Part shown: positions 1 through 9,479 of the stretch, piece after piece
How positions within the stretch are numbered: the first letter of the stretch is position 1
Layout of the letters: every line of letters starts with the position of its first letter
From: Limnobaculum allomyrinae
GTDB taxonomy: Bacteria > Pseudomonadota > Gammaproteobacteria > Enterobacterales > Enterobacteriaceae
Direction of reading: 5' to 3'
Assembly (NCBI RefSeq): GCF_016649425.1
Contig: NZ_JADRCR010000004.1
Location: forward strand, 1-64,000
DNA: 64,000 nt
Notes under the pieces: model-generated
Databases searched by the model: none
What the model was told of the DNA's origin: nothing
Seen by the model: the letters and a program-made list of their open reading frames with translations, nothing else
Program-made: the position numbers and the translations under genes

Positions 1-115
1 TGCAGATAGTGAAACAGTCAGAGACAGGCTCTACCGGCCGGGCACCTAAGTGATATCAGCACATACCGGTTACGGCCGGAATATCCGCTCCAGCCAATTT
101 GTCAGGTTTGAATCA
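1..115 (+). repeat. Partial copy of intergenic repeat family A
   Basis: The segment carries the paired CCGGCC...GGCCGG arms followed by AATAT that also end the copies near 32.9 kb, 40.9 kb and (reversed) 59.8 kb. Its left part lies outside the window. The first 24 bases resemble bases 156-179 (19 of 24 identical), as a direct repeat flanking the element would. The rest of the leader up to 414 is AT-rich, with a candidate terminator (128-149) and a 13-bp hairpin (321-349), and holds no credible gene. Confidence 0.6.
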
Positions 116-127
116 GGAAAAACACCT

Positions 128-149
128 CCGCTGAAAGAGTGCGGTTTTT
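128..149 (+). terminator. Candidate intrinsic terminator
   Basis: A CCGC...GCGG stem is followed directly by TTTTT. It would end transcription of a gene left of the window. It sits just beyond the family A element, as terminators do at the other copies. Confidence 0.4.
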
Positions 150-320
150 GCTTTATGCAGACTGCGAAATAGTCAGAGAGTGATCCTACTTTTACATCAT
201 GTATTCAGGCTGATACAAAAGAACGTGTATTTCTGTTAGTAGGCAAAATAAATATCGAAGTGGTTAAAAATAAATAATTTAGCATTATTATTTAGTATTA
301 ATAATGAGTAAGGATAATCT

Positions 321-349
321 CGTTTCATCTAATTTAATTAGATGAAACG
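321..349 (-). terminator. Perfect 13-bp hairpin downstream of mobB
   Basis: Bases 321-333 and 337-349 are perfectly complementary around a 3-base loop, downstream of the mobB stop on the minus strand. The T tract is poor, so it may be a weak terminator or an mRNA-stabilising hairpin. Confidence 0.45.
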
Positions 350-414
350 CTTTAGCAATAAAGCTTAAATTCTCTATATAGACAACTTTTTCCTGATATA
401 ACTAATACTATCTA

Positions 415-951
415 TTAATTAGTGATTGTATTTTTATCATTTAACCAACACTGAATAAAGTTAGCTATTTGCTCAAAGTCATTTATATTCAGTAGTGGAA
501 CATTAACTGACATAGCCTCGTCTGTTGCCAGTGCAATAACATGATTATCGATTAATCCCTCCAGAGGTTTACCCACAGGGCGGCGAAATAAAGCTATTTT
601 ATCAATGGGCTCATGTTTAAAGCCTTCGACTAATACTAAATCAATCTGGTTAGCATCAAATTTATCCGCCAGTTCTGCCAGACTTATGGTTCTGTCTGGT
701 GTCTCTGTCATTAAAGCCCAGCGTTGGTCACAGGCCACAATAGTTTGTGATGCACCGGCTTTACGTAATTCGTAGCTGTCTTTTCCCGGTATATCAATAT
801 CCATATTGTGGTGAGAATGTTTAATCAGCGCACAGCGAATACCCATGTTGGATAAAGCAGGTATTAACTGTTTAAGTAACGTGGTTTTTCCTGTGCCGCT
901 GTATGCCGTTATGCCTAAAAGCGGAATGCGTTGTTTAGTGATTATTGTCAT
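415..951 (-). CDS. mobB: Molybdopterin-guanine dinucleotide biosynthesis protein MobB
   Basis: A 178-residue GTP-binding accessory protein for making the molybdenum guanine dinucleotide cofactor. The N-terminus has the P-loop GYSGTGKTTLLKQL-type motif (here AYSGTGKTT, about residues 16-24), followed by the KHSHH segment typical of MobB. Length fits the family (about 170-175). It starts three bases after the mobA stop, so the two are translated as an operon. In this window the likely client is the bis-MGD enzyme FdoG. The assignment is secure; MobB is helpful but not essential in E. coli. Confidence 0.95.
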   Translation of the reverse strand: MTIITKQRIPLLGITAYSGTGKTTLLKQLIPALSNMGIRCALIKHSHHNMDIDIPGKDSYELRKAGASQTIVACDQRWALMTETPDRTISLAELADKFDANQIDLVLVEGFKHEPIDKIALFRRPVGKPLEGLIDNHVIALATDEAMSVNVPLLNINDFEQIANFIQCWLNDKNTITN

Positions 952-954
952 GTT

Positions 955-1530
955 CTATTTATTCCAGTTATGGCATTCATCCAGCGTATTAATATTTTTA
1001 AATGCCTCAGGCATGTCACTAAAATCAACCGCAGTGGCCTGTTGTTGGGATAAGAAGATCATAAGCTTACGATCTCCTCCCTGAAGATAGTTGCGTAGTG
1101 GTGTTATCAGGCGAGTATTCATTAATGCCAGGGTAGGATGTGCCCGCTCCCCGTCATCTGCGTAAGCAACGAGCTGATTATTTCGGTTATTCCACAATCT
1201 TTCAGCCAGAGTATCAGGGATTAGAGGGGTATCGCAGGGAGCAAACAGAACCCATTCTGTCGGGCTATTTTCCAGTATGGTTAATATGCCAGCCAGAGGG
1301 CCCTTGAAGCCTTCAATGGAATCCTGAAATACCTGATAGCCACTTTTTTTATACTCATCTGTATTGCGATTAGCGCTGATAATAATGTTTCCAACCTGAG
1401 GCTTCAGGCGAGTGAGAACATGCAGGTATAATGGCGTACCATTAATGGTGACCAGACCTTTGTCTGTACCACCCATTCTGGTTGCTCGTCCACCGGCCAG
1501 AATAGCGCCGGTAATTGAAGGTATCGACAT
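955..1530 (-). CDS. mobA: Molybdenum cofactor guanylyltransferase MobA
   Basis: A 191-residue nucleotidyltransferase that joins GMP from GTP to molybdopterin, giving the MGD cofactor used by DMSO-reductase-family enzymes. The N-terminal LAGGRATRMGG...DKG motif (about residues 12-26) is the diagnostic GTP-binding signature, and the FAPCDTPLIP segment carries the metal-binding aspartate. Length matches E. coli MobA (194). It is the first gene of mobA-mobB. In E. coli mobA is followed on the other side by yihD; here the nrf operon lies between them. Confidence 0.97.
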   Translation of the reverse strand: MSIPSITGAILAGGRATRMGGTDKGLVTINGTPLYLHVLTRLKPQVGNIIISANRNTDEYKKSGYQVFQDSIEGFKGPLAGILTILENSPTEWVLFAPCDTPLIPDTLAERLWNNRNNQLVAYADDGERAHPTLALMNTRLITPLRNYLQGGDRKLMIFLSQQQATAVDFSDMPEAFKNINTLDECHNWNK

Positions 1531-1844
1531 TGCACTTTCCCTTTAGCCACTCAACAAGGTGAGCTATTTTAACGCGTTCGTTGATAAATAGTCCTGTTTA
1601 TTCTCTTTATTGATAATAATTTTCATTTAAATATTAATTTGAATTACGTTATATATATTCTTTTTTGTATTTCTCTATTTTAAAAACCATATAACTCTTA
1701 TTAGGTATGTTTATTTAATTGCAGGATAAATATATACCTATAAATAGTTAATCCGTCGTATAACTATTTATGATTATATTCAAATCGTTGTTGAAAATAA
1801 TATTTGAACCCTATCAAGAAAATGATTTTTACCTGGGTTATTCA

Positions 1845-1858
1845 TTGATCTAAAACAA
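1845..1858 (+). promoter_or_regulatory. Candidate FNR box upstream of nrfA
   Basis: TTGAT-ctaa-AACAA matches the FNR consensus TTGAT-N4-ATCAA at nine of ten positions. It lies about 170 bases before nrfA in the 485-base mobA-nrfA intergenic region, which is AT-rich and has no other gene. FNR activation of nrf under anaerobiosis is established in E. coli; use of this site is inferred. Confidence 0.6.
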
Positions 1859-1919
1859 TCAATATTAAGACAAATATTTATTTGCTCTCTGAATAGTTAT
1901 ATTTAGGGGGATAATAAAA

Positions 1920-1935
1920 TACTACTTGAGTAGTA
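1920..1935 (+). promoter_or_regulatory. Candidate NarP/NarL 7-2-7 site upstream of nrfA
   Basis: TACTACT-TG-AGTAGTA is a perfect inverted repeat with the 7-2-7 spacing used by NarL/NarP. Each half matches the TACYYMT heptamer at six of seven bases. Nitrate/nitrite control of nrf by these regulators is known in E. coli. Confidence 0.55.
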
Positions 1936-2029
1936 GTTTAGTGCACTGGAAGCAGCACATAAAAAGATATCTATATCTTAGTAATCGGCTCAACGAACGC
2001 CGAACTTATAATAAATGGGAGTACTTACC

Positions 2030-3451
2030 GTGGGCAAGATTAAGGCAAAATTATCAGCTAGCTTACTGATATTGTTTGCATCACTTCTGGTGGGCAATAC
2101 AGCATTAGCTAATAAATCGAACGTAGAGGCTCGTAATGAGGTCTTTGCAAAAGATCATGCGGATCAATACGATTCATGGCGCGCAACCAGCGAGTCAAAT
2201 AAGTTAGGCGGCGGTCTGGATGAATATCCTGATATGGTTATTCTTTGGGCCGGTTATCCATTTGCAAAAGATTATAAAAAAGCACGTGGTCACTTCTATG
2301 CCATTACTGATGTGCGTGAAACACTGCGTACCGCAGCACCAATGAAAGATACCGATGGTCCGTTACCGATGGCATGCTGGAGCTGTAAAAGCCCGGATGT
2401 GGCTCGTCTGATCGATGAAGGTGGCGAAGACAAATACTTTGAAGGCATGTGGTCAAGAGGTGGCGCACAGATTGTTAACCCAATTGGCTGTGCAGACTGT
2501 CACGACACGGCATCTAAAGATTTTTCTGAAGGTAAGCCAGCGCTTTATATGTCTCGTCCTTATACCGCTCGTGCATTAGAAGTTATTGGTAAACCATTTG
2601 ATAAAGCCAGCCATCTGGATCAGCAATCAATGGTTTGTAGCAACTGCCACGTTGAATATCACTTCGATGGTAAAAACAAAGCGGTTAAATTCCCTTGGGA
2701 TAAAGGGATGACCGTAGAGAAAATGGAAGAGTACTACGACAACATTGCTTTCTCTGACTGGACTCATCAATTATCTAAAACGCCAATGCTGAAGGCTCAG
2801 CATCCAGAATATGAAACCTGGAGCCAGGGTATCCACGGTAAAAATAATGTGACCTGTATTGACTGTCATATGCCGAAGGTACAAAACGCGGAAGGCAAAC
2901 TGTATACCGACCATAAAATTGGTAATCCTTTCGAGCGATTCAATGACACCTGTGCCAGCTGCCATACCCAAACTAAAGAGCAATTACAGGATATCGTAGC
3001 TACCAGAAAAGAGGCGGTCAGAGAGCTGAAGAAGAAAACAGAAGCTCAGTTAGTTCATGCTCACTTCGAAGCGAAAGCGGCATGGGATGCCGGTGCAACA
3101 GAAGAAGAGATGAAACCAATCCTGATGGATATCCGTCATGCACAATGGCGTTGGGACTATGCGATTGCCTCGCATGGTATTCATATGCACGCGCCTGAAG
3201 TTGGTCTGAAAATTCTGGGTACTGCGTTAGATAAAGCGGCTGATGCCCGTACCAAACTGGCCCGGTTGTTAGCAACTAAAGGTATTACTCACGAAATCGC
3301 ATTACCTGATCTTTCCACTAAAGCTAATGCGCAAAAAGCATTAGGCATGGATATGCAAAAACTTGAGAGCGACAAGCAAGAGTTCCTGAAAACCCGCGTA
3401 GCGGAATGGGACGCAAACGCCAAGAAAGAAGAGCGCTTGTTAAGCAAATAA
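2030..3451 (+). CDS. nrfA: Pentahaem cytochrome c nitrite reductase NrfA
   Basis: Periplasmic enzyme reducing nitrite to ammonium with six electrons. A signal peptide ([18 protein letters not shown], then TALA) is followed by the special catalytic haem site CWSCK, and then CXXCH motifs at CADCH, CSNCH, CIDCH and CASCH. The strongly conserved [12 protein letters not shown] and [12 protein letters not shown] stretches are present. I prefer the GTG at 2030, because GGGAG sits eight bases before it. An in-frame ATG at 2015 has no ribosome site and would add five residues. First gene of the nrf operon; it is separated from nrfB by a strong GC hairpin. Confidence 0.97.
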   Translation: MGKIKAKLSASLLILFASLLVGNTALANKSNVEARNEVFAKDHADQYDSWRATSESNKLGGGLDEYPDMVILWAGYPFAKDYKKARGHFYAITDVRETLRTAAPMKDTDGPLPMACWSCKSPDVARLIDEGGEDKYFEGMWSRGGAQIVNPIGCADCHDTASKDFSEGKPALYMSRPYTARALEVIGKPFDKASHLDQQSMVCSNCHVEYHFDGKNKAVKFPWDKGMTVEKMEEYYDNIAFSDWTHQLSKTPMLKAQHPEYETWSQGIHGKNNVTCIDCHMPKVQNAEGKLYTDHKIGNPFERFNDTCASCHTQTKEQLQDIVATRKEAVRELKKKTEAQLVHAHFEAKAAWDAGATEEEMKPILMDIRHAQWRWDYAIASHGIHMHAPEVGLKILGTALDKAADARTKLARLLATKGITHEIALPDLSTKANAQKALGMDMQKLESDKQEFLKTRVAEWDANAKKEERLLSK

Positions 3452-3458
3452 AGTTATC

Positions 3459-3478
3459 GGCCCCGGTATTCCGGGGCC
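3459..3478 (+). other. GC-rich intercistronic hairpin between nrfA and nrfB
   Basis: GGCCCCGG and CCGGGGCC form a perfect 8-bp stem around a TATT loop, eight bases after the nrfA stop. No T tract follows, so it looks like an RNA 3'-end stabiliser or partial attenuator rather than a full terminator. It could let nrfA be made in excess over the electron-transfer genes. Confidence 0.6.
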
Positions 3479-3497
3479 CAAATAAGGTGGAATTATC

Positions 3498-4058
3498 ATG
3501 GGCAGTTTACGTTCATTATTTAAGGGCGGACTGTTAATGCTGGTATCAATGTTTGCGCTGACGGCCATGTCGTCATCCGCAGAACCGGTACCGGAGCAGA
3601 AAACAGAAGCGTCGTCCGAATATAAAGTAGAGTTACAACGCAATCGTGACTATGCCTGTACTCAGTGTCATAAAGACACTAAAGATGGCATGCACGGCGC
3701 GCACTCAAAAGCGATTAATCCAAATAACCAACTGCCAGTGACTTGTACCAACTGTCACGGCAAAATCACTCCGGAACACCGTAATGGCGTTGCGGATGCG
3801 ATGCGTTTTAACGAAGACGTCTTCCCGGTTGATAAGCAAAATCAGGTGTGTATGACCTGTCACCAGCCGGAGAAATTGCGCACGGCGCTATGGGCGCATG
3901 ATGTTCATATTCTGAAAACTTCGTGTGCCAGCTGCCACCAGTTGCATCCGACAAAAGATCCGGTACAAGGTTTGGATCAAAAAGGTCAGATCAAGCTATG
4001 TGTTGACTGCCACAGTAAACAACAGCAGCAATACCAAAAAGAGAAGGAAACACCATGA
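3498..4058 (+). CDS. nrfB: Pentahaem cytochrome c electron donor NrfB
   Basis: A 186-residue periplasmic cytochrome that passes electrons to NrfA. It has a signal peptide with a hydrophobic core (GLLMLVSMFALTAMSSSAEP) and five CXXCH haem sites: CTQCH, CTNCH, CMTCH, CASCH and CVDCH. Length is close to E. coli NrfB (188). It overlaps nrfC by four bases (ATGA). The match to the family is clear from the haem count and operon position. Confidence 0.95.
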   Translation: MGSLRSLFKGGLLMLVSMFALTAMSSSAEPVPEQKTEASSEYKVELQRNRDYACTQCHKDTKDGMHGAHSKAINPNNQLPVTCTNCHGKITPEHRNGVADAMRFNEDVFPVDKQNQVCMTCHQPEKLRTALWAHDVHILKTSCASCHQLHPTKDPVQGLDQKGQIKLCVDCHSKQQQQYQKEKETP

Positions 4059-4726
4059 GTTGCTCACGCCGTCATTTTATTGCCGGTATGGGAGCAGTAA
4101 TCTTTATGACCGGCCCGGTTAACCGTACGCTGGCGCAGACCATGTCAATTAACGGGATTCGTTATGGCATGGTGTATGACGAAACTCGTTGTATTGGCTG
4201 CACCGCGTGTATGGATGCTTGCCGGGAGGTGAATAAAGTTCCTGAAGGGGTATCGCGGCTAAATATTATCCGCTCTGGCCCGACAGGAGAGTTTCCTGAG
4301 GCAAAATATCAGTTTTATCGTCACTCTTGTCAGCATTGTGATAACCCGCCTTGTGTGGATGTCTGTCCGACAGGGGCTTCTTATAAAGATGCTGCCACGG
4401 GTATTGTTGAGGTTAATCCGGAACGCTGCGTTGGCTGCCAGTACTGTATTGCTGCCTGCCCGTATCGCGTACGCTTTATTCATCCGGTCAGAAAAACCGC
4501 AGACAAATGTAATTTCTGTCGCGACACCAATTTGGCTCAGGGCAAGCTACCAGCCTGTGTGGAATCCTGTCCTACCAAGGCATTAACCTTTGGTAATCTG
4601 GACGATCCAAATAGCGAAATTGTGAAACTGATAGAGAATAAGACCACTTACCGTGCGAAGGTACATTTAGGCACCGAGCCGAAAATGTATCGTATTCCAA
4701 GCAAACATGGGGAGATTAAAGGATGA
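4055..4726 (+). CDS. nrfC: 4Fe-4S ferredoxin-type protein NrfC
   Basis: A 223-residue iron-sulfur protein thought to link the NrfD quinol oxidase to NrfB. The N-terminus has the twin-arginine motif SRRHF and a hydrophobic stretch, as in Tat substrates. Cysteine clusters for four 4Fe-4S centres follow: CIGCTACMDAC, CQHCDNPPCVDVC, CVGCQYCIAAC and CNFC...CVESC. The end, TFGNLDDPNSE, is the family signature. It overlaps both neighbours by four bases, indicating tight translational coupling. Confidence 0.95.
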   Translation: MSCSRRHFIAGMGAVIFMTGPVNRTLAQTMSINGIRYGMVYDETRCIGCTACMDACREVNKVPEGVSRLNIIRSGPTGEFPEAKYQFYRHSCQHCDNPPCVDVCPTGASYKDAATGIVEVNPERCVGCQYCIAACPYRVRFIHPVRKTADKCNFCRDTNLAQGKLPACVESCPTKALTFGNLDDPNSEIVKLIENKTTYRAKVHLGTEPKMYRIPSKHGEIKG

Positions 4727-5679
4727 GCAGCGCTTTCCATTTTGAATCCCTGGTTTGGGACTGGCCAATTGCCATTTATCTGTTCCTGATCGGCGTTTCT
4801 GCGGGCATGGCGACTATTGCTGTGTTTCTTAAACGCCGGGTGTTAGCGGATGGCGCAAGCCGCGATGGTATCATTAAAGCGACGGCAATTATTGCCCCGC
4901 TGACGGTGATTGTTGGTCTGGTGATTCTGATTTTCCACCTGACACGCCCGTGGACTTTCTGGTACCTGATGATTTTCTATAGTCCAACATCGGTCATGTC
5001 GATGGGGGTTATGCTGTTCCAGGTGTATATGTTAGTTCTGATCGTCTGGCTGGCAGTACTGTTTCGTCAGGAGATTGCTAACTTTCTGGAGCAACGCTTT
5101 AAAGGACTTCGCTGGATTAACGGCATTATCTCGGCACTGGCCCGTTTCGAACGGGTGCTGGAGCCATTAATGATTTTTCTGGCGGTGGCGCTGGGGGCTT
5201 ATACCGGTTTCCTGCTGTCGGCACTGAAAACCTATCCAATGCTAAATAACCCGGTACTTCCGGTGTTGTTTCTGTTCTCCGGTATTTCATCCGGGGCAGC
5301 GGCGGCAGTGTTGTTTGGTATTACCTGGTTTAAACAGCCGGTAGATAGCCCGTCAGTTCATTTCGTTCATCAGATTGAAAAACCGGTTGTACTGTTTGAA
5401 TTGTTCCTGCTGTTGGCACTGTTTGTTGGCCTGTTCTTTGGCGGCGGTCAGAGAGAAGCGGCGGCGGTTGCGGCGATCGGTGGTGGGTTCTGGTCGAACG
5501 TTTTCTGGTTTGGCGTGATCGGATTGGGAATTTTATTGCCGCTGATCATGAGTATGGTGTGTAGCAAGCGCGTTCAGCACAGTAAAAGTTATATAATAGC
5601 GGTCGCATGTATGGGACTCTCCGGCATACTGCTCTTACGTTTCTTTATCCTGTATGCCGGTCAAATGACGGTAGCCTGA
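4723..5679 (+). CDS. nrfD: Quinol-oxidising membrane subunit NrfD
   Basis: A 318-residue polytopic inner-membrane protein of the NrfD/PsrC family, predicted to oxidise menaquinol and feed NrfC-NrfB-NrfA. About eight hydrophobic segments are visible, with the early IYLFLIGVSAGMAT segment and HLTRPWTFWYL typical of the family. Length matches E. coli NrfD (318). It is translationally coupled to nrfC. Confidence 0.95.
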   Translation: MSSAFHFESLVWDWPIAIYLFLIGVSAGMATIAVFLKRRVLADGASRDGIIKATAIIAPLTVIVGLVILIFHLTRPWTFWYLMIFYSPTSVMSMGVMLFQVYMLVLIVWLAVLFRQEIANFLEQRFKGLRWINGIISALARFERVLEPLMIFLAVALGAYTGFLLSALKTYPMLNNPVLPVLFLFSGISSGAAAAVLFGITWFKQPVDSPSVHFVHQIEKPVVLFELFLLLALFVGLFFGGGQREAAAVAAIGGGFWSNVFWFGVIGLGILLPLIMSMVCSKRVQHSKSYIIAVACMGLSGILLLRFFILYAGQMTVA

Positions 5680-5702
5680 ATGTTTGATAAAAAGGATATA
5701 GC

Positions 5703-7622
5703 ATGATCCCTGATTTGGGGCTGCTATCCCTGTCAGGTGCTTTGGCACTTGCGATATTACTGAGTATTGTTCCGCTGGCAGGTATATATTGCCGGCGGAC
5801 ATTACTCATTGGTTATGCAGCCCCCCTGAGCTATGGGGTTTGCCTGCTGATTACCCTGTCTATATCGTTACTCGGTTATAGCTTCGCAACCGATGACTTC
5901 TCCGTAATGTATGTTGCCCAGCACTCTAACTCCCAACTACCGCTGTTTTTTAAAGTGGCGGCCGTGTGGGGTGGACATGAAGGCTCCATGTTGTTTTGGC
6001 TGTTTTCTCTCTCAATATGGACTGCACTGGTTGCTGCACTGCGTCGCCGGATGGATATGCAGATCAATAGTACCGTGCTGGCGATTCTTGGCTTGATTAT
6101 GGTGGGGTTCTGTCTGTTTATTCTGTTGTATTCCAACCCTTTCGAGCGGGTATTTCCTGCGCCGATGGAAGGGCGGGATCTCAACCCGATGTTGCAGGAT
6201 ATCGGTCTGATTTTTCATCCTCCGTTGTTGTATCTCGGTTACGTAGGATTTGCGGTCAATTTCGCATTTGCCATTGCGGCGTTGTTAAGTGGACGTATGG
6301 ATGCCGCTGTTGCTTACTGGAGCCGTCCATGGGCGCTGGCGGCATGGATCTGTTTAACCGCGGGTATTATTTTAGGCTCATGGTGGGCCTATTATGAACT
6401 GGGTTGGGGCGGATGGTGGTTTTGGGATCCGGTTGAAAACGCCTCTTTAATGCCCTGGCTGTTAGGAACGGCGTTACTGCATGCCCTGATTGTGACAGAG
6501 CAACGCGGCACTTTCAGTTATTGGAGTTTGTTGCTGTCGATTTTTACCTTTGCCCTGAGCCTGCTGGGTACCTTTATTGTTCGTTCCGGCGTATTAACTT
6601 CGGTTCATGCTTTTGCTGTCGATCCCGATCGCGGCATTATGTTGCTATTACTGCTGGGAGTGGCGATTGTAGGGGCATTAACGTTGTTTGCTCTCAAAGC
6701 CAATACCCACTCGGCCGCCGCTCGTTTTAGCCTGCTTTCTCGCGAAGCATTATTGTTAATGGCGAATGTACTGCTGAGCGTTGCCACCTTGATTGTATTG
6801 ATTGGCACTTTCTACCCGATGCTGTTTACCGCGCTGGGATTAGGTTCTATCTCGGTTGGTGCACCTTACTTTAACAGCACCTTTGTGCCGCCAGTATTGT
6901 TAATACTTATGGTAATGGGGCTGTCTCCTCTGAGCCGCTGGAAAAGTATGGCATCAGGCCAGATAAAATGGCTTGCTGCTTTAGCGTTATTAGCGCTGAT
7001 TACCGGCAGCGTTGCTTCCCTGATGTTCAATCGTTTCTATCCGATGGTAGCGGTTGCTTTGGTGCTATCGGTATGGGTTATTGTCAGCAATCTTACCTTT
7101 GTCAGGCATCTGTCATTACGACGTTTGGGCGTGCTGTTAGCCCACTGTGGCGTGGCTGTTACCGCGATAGGTATTACGTTATCCAGCTACTACTCAACAG
7201 AGACCGGCGTAAAAATGGGGCCGGGAAGCGAAAGTACGCTGAGTGGTTATCAGTTCCATTATGATGAAACCAGATTGTTGATTGGCCCTAACTATACGGC
7301 GGAGCAGGCGGTTATTCGCGTTACGCGTGAGGGCAAAGAGGTCACGTTATTGATGCCAGAACGCCGTCACTATACGGTTCGAACCATGCTGATGAGCGAA
7401 CCGGGGATTTCCTGGAACCTGCTTGCGGATCTGTATGTGGTGATGGGCGAGAAGGTTGATAAACAGAACTATGCCCTGCGTTTCCATCATAAGCCGTTTA
7501 TTCGTTGGGTATGGGGCGGTGGGTTATTAATGGTGCTGGGCGGCGGATGTAGCCTGTGGAGTAAGCGCAGCAGGAAGAAAGATAACGCGGTAAATTGTCA
7601 TCAGAATGAGGTGACATCATGA
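5703..7622 (+). CDS. nrfE: CcmF-type cytochrome c haem lyase subunit NrfE
   Basis: A 639-residue membrane protein with the tryptophan-rich haem-handling motif WGGWWFWDPVENASLMPW (about residue 240), the earlier RVAAVWGGHEGS-like segment and many hydrophobic helices. It belongs to the CcmF/NrfE haem lyases, which attach haem to CXXCH and, with NrfFG, to CWSCK. E. coli NrfE is shorter (552). This protein keeps the periplasmic C-terminal region of CcmF (KPFIRWVWGGGLLMVLGG), so it could in principle serve both haem-site types. It overlaps the next gene by four bases. Confidence 0.9.
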   Translation: MIPDLGLLSLSGALALAILLSIVPLAGIYCRRTLLIGYAAPLSYGVCLLITLSISLLGYSFATDDFSVMYVAQHSNSQLPLFFKVAAVWGGHEGSMLFWLFSLSIWTALVAALRRRMDMQINSTVLAILGLIMVGFCLFILLYSNPFERVFPAPMEGRDLNPMLQDIGLIFHPPLLYLGYVGFAVNFAFAIAALLSGRMDAAVAYWSRPWALAAWICLTAGIILGSWWAYYELGWGGWWFWDPVENASLMPWLLGTALLHALIVTEQRGTFSYWSLLLSIFTFALSLLGTFIVRSGVLTSVHAFAVDPDRGIMLLLLLGVAIVGALTLFALKANTHSAAARFSLLSREALLLMANVLLSVATLIVLIGTFYPMLFTALGLGSISVGAPYFNSTFVPPVLLILMVMGLSPLSRWKSMASGQIKWLAALALLALITGSVASLMFNRFYPMVAVALVLSVWVIVSNLTFVRHLSLRRLGVLLAHCGVAVTAIGITLSSYYSTETGVKMGPGSESTLSGYQFHYDETRLLIGPNYTAEQAVIRVTREGKEVTLLMPERRHYTVRTMLMSEPGISWNLLADLYVVMGEKVDKQNYALRFHHKPFIRWVWGGGLLMVLGGGCSLWSKRSRKKDNAVNCHQNEVTS

Positions 7623-8170
7623 ATCGGTTAAAATTATTTTTGCCCCTGTTTCTGGTGCTCTTGATGGGCATCGCCCTCTACTTTGGCTTAAAGCAAGATC
7701 CCCATCAGCTAGGATTAACTCAGCAGGATAAGCCAATGCCCGAGTTTGTGGCGGAAGATTTGCTGCTGCGCAATAAAACCTTTAGTCAGCAAGATTTTAT
7801 CGGACATATTACGGTATTAAACGTATGGGCCAGTTGGTGTCCGTCTTGCAAACTGGAGTTTCCATTCTTAAAAACCCTGCGCGAGCGCCCTGACTTTAAG
7901 CTCTACGGCTTGAATTATCGTGATAATCGTCCGGCGGCGCTGGATGTTCTTAATAAACTGGGGAATCCGTATCTTCGTTCAGTTTACGATCCAAACGGAA
8001 AGCTGGCGCTGGAGTTAGGCGTATATGGCACCCCGGAAACCTATTTGATCGACAGTCAGGGGGTTATTCGCTACCGCTATTCTGGTGAGTTAAATCAGGA
8101 CGTCTGGCAAAAAGAGTTCCAGCCTAAAATTGAAGTGCTGCAAAGTATGGCATCGGGAGGTTCTTCATGA
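7619..8170 (+). CDS. CcmG/DsbE-like membrane-tethered thioredoxin
   Basis: A 183-residue thiol-disulfide reductase with an N-terminal membrane anchor (LKLFLPLFLVLLMGIALYFG) and a WASWCPSCKLEFP active site (CPSC, about residue 80). The GTPETYLID cis-proline region follows. It should keep apocytochrome CXXC cysteines reduced before haem ligation. E. coli nrf lacks this gene and relies on ccmG. Its place between the CcmF and CcmH homologues mirrors ccmFGH order, so this part of the operon looks like a full ccm-type cassette. Confidence 0.9.
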   Translation: MNRLKLFLPLFLVLLMGIALYFGLKQDPHQLGLTQQDKPMPEFVAEDLLLRNKTFSQQDFIGHITVLNVWASWCPSCKLEFPFLKTLRERPDFKLYGLNYRDNRPAALDVLNKLGNPYLRSVYDPNGKLALELGVYGTPETYLIDSQGVIRYRYSGELNQDVWQKEFQPKIEVLQSMASGGSS

Positions 8171-8628
8171 TGCGTCTGATTTGTCGCCTGATATTGTTGA
8201 TGTTAGTGGCATTGCCGCTGCGCGCCGAAATTGTTGATACCTGGCAGTTTAAAAACCCGGAGAATCAGCAGCGAGCTATTAGTCTGGCAAAGCAGTTACG
8301 TTGCCCGCAGTGTCAGAATCAGAATCTGGTGGAGTCTACCTCTCCTATTGCCCACGATTTGCGCTTGGAAGTTTACCGTATGGTAGATGAGGGTAAATCG
8401 GATGAGCAAATTGTTAGCTTTATGACCCAGCGTTTTGGCGACTTCGTATTATATAAACCTCGCTTTAATAGCCAGACCGCGCTGTTGTGGTGCAGTCCGT
8501 TGGTACTGCTGTTGTTTGGCTTGTTGATTATCTGGCGCTATGTGAAGAAACGCCGCCAGTTGCCCCCTCCGGCATTAACCGAAGAACAAAAGCGCCAGTT
8601 GGATAAATGGCTGGAGAAGAAGTCATGA
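8167..8628 (+). CDS. nrfF: CcmH/NrfF haem lyase thiol-oxidoreductase subunit
   Basis: A 153-residue protein with a signal peptide ending near LRAEI, the LRCPQCQNQNLVES motif holding the CXXC that handles the apocytochrome, and one C-terminal transmembrane helix (LLWCSPLVLLLFGLLIIW). This is the single-domain NrfF/CcmH form. It overlaps its neighbours by four bases on each side. Confidence 0.93.
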   Translation: MMRLICRLILLMLVALPLRAEIVDTWQFKNPENQQRAISLAKQLRCPQCQNQNLVESTSPIAHDLRLEVYRMVDEGKSDEQIVSFMTQRFGDFVLYKPRFNSQTALLWCSPLVLLLFGLLIIWRYVKKRRQLPPPALTEEQKRQLDKWLEKKS

Positions 8629-9479
8629 TGATTTTTTGGTGTGGTGCTGGGCTGATGTTTTGCCTGATTCTGCTGATTATCTGGTTACCGGTGATTCGCC
8701 CGAATACGGTAACTACCCGCGGTCGGGATTTACGCAATGACACCAATGTGGCCCTTTATCAACAGCAAGTGGCGTTGGCTGAAAAGCTGTTTTCCGGGCA
8801 GGAAAAAGCCGATGGTCTGTCAAACGAGTATCAACAAGAGCTCTCTCTGAGCCTGTTACAAAATATGGCCGCCGCGGAAAAAACGACGCCGGCTATATCC
8901 CATCGAACTTCGAAAATCATTCCTGTCGTGATGATGGTGGTCGCAGTCCTGATTACCGTTGTGGGCTATGGATACGTTGGCCAATATCAGGAATCTGCAC
9001 AATACAGTCGTGAAAATCATACCGATCCTTTCTCCGGTATGGATATCAGCCAAATTCAGGATAAGGTAGTAGCAGAACTTCAGCAGCGTATCCGTCAGTC
9101 ACCTGGCGATCCGGAAGCCTGGTTCCTGCTAGGCCAACGTTATCTCAACAGTAACGAATTCGAAAACGCACTGATAGCCTTCGACAGGGTAACGCAACTG
9201 CGCGGTAACGATGCGGAAGTCCTCACGGCGAAAGCCACCACCCTCTATTATCAGGCTGGTCAGCGCATGACGCCTCAGGCACAGACCTTAATTAATCAGG
9301 CGCTGGCTCAGGAACCTAATCAGGTGACGGCCTTGATGCTTCTGGCATCAGATCATTTCTTGAACGCACAATATCAGCAAGCGATTGATATCTGGCAGCA
9401 GCTGCTGGACAGCAACAATCCACAAATTAATCGGGCTAAGTTAATCGAAGCGATTAATATGGCTCGCATGATGAAATAA
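8625..9479 (+). CDS. nrfG: CcmI/NrfG-type TPR protein for cytochrome c assembly
   Basis: I place the start at ATG 8625 (GGAG eight bases upstream, ATGA overlap with nrfF), giving 284 residues. Two N-terminal hydrophobic segments (residues about 2-23 and 98-118) bracket a cytoplasmic loop, as in CcmI. The C-terminal half is TPR-like (DPEAWFLLGQRYLNSNEFENA). CcmI/NrfG bind apocytochrome C-termini and deliver them to the CcmF-CcmH lyase. It is longer than E. coli NrfG (198) because it keeps the CcmI-type membrane part. Confidence 0.88.
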   Translation: MMIFWCGAGLMFCLILLIIWLPVIRPNTVTTRGRDLRNDTNVALYQQQVALAEKLFSGQEKADGLSNEYQQELSLSLLQNMAAAEKTTPAISHRTSKIIPVVMMVVAVLITVVGYGYVGQYQESAQYSRENHTDPFSGMDISQIQDKVVAELQQRIRQSPGDPEAWFLLGQRYLNSNEFENALIAFDRVTQLRGNDAEVLTAKATTLYYQAGQRMTPQAQTLINQALAQEPNQVTALMLLASDHFLNAQYQQAIDIWQQLLDSNNPQINRAKLIEAINMARMMK

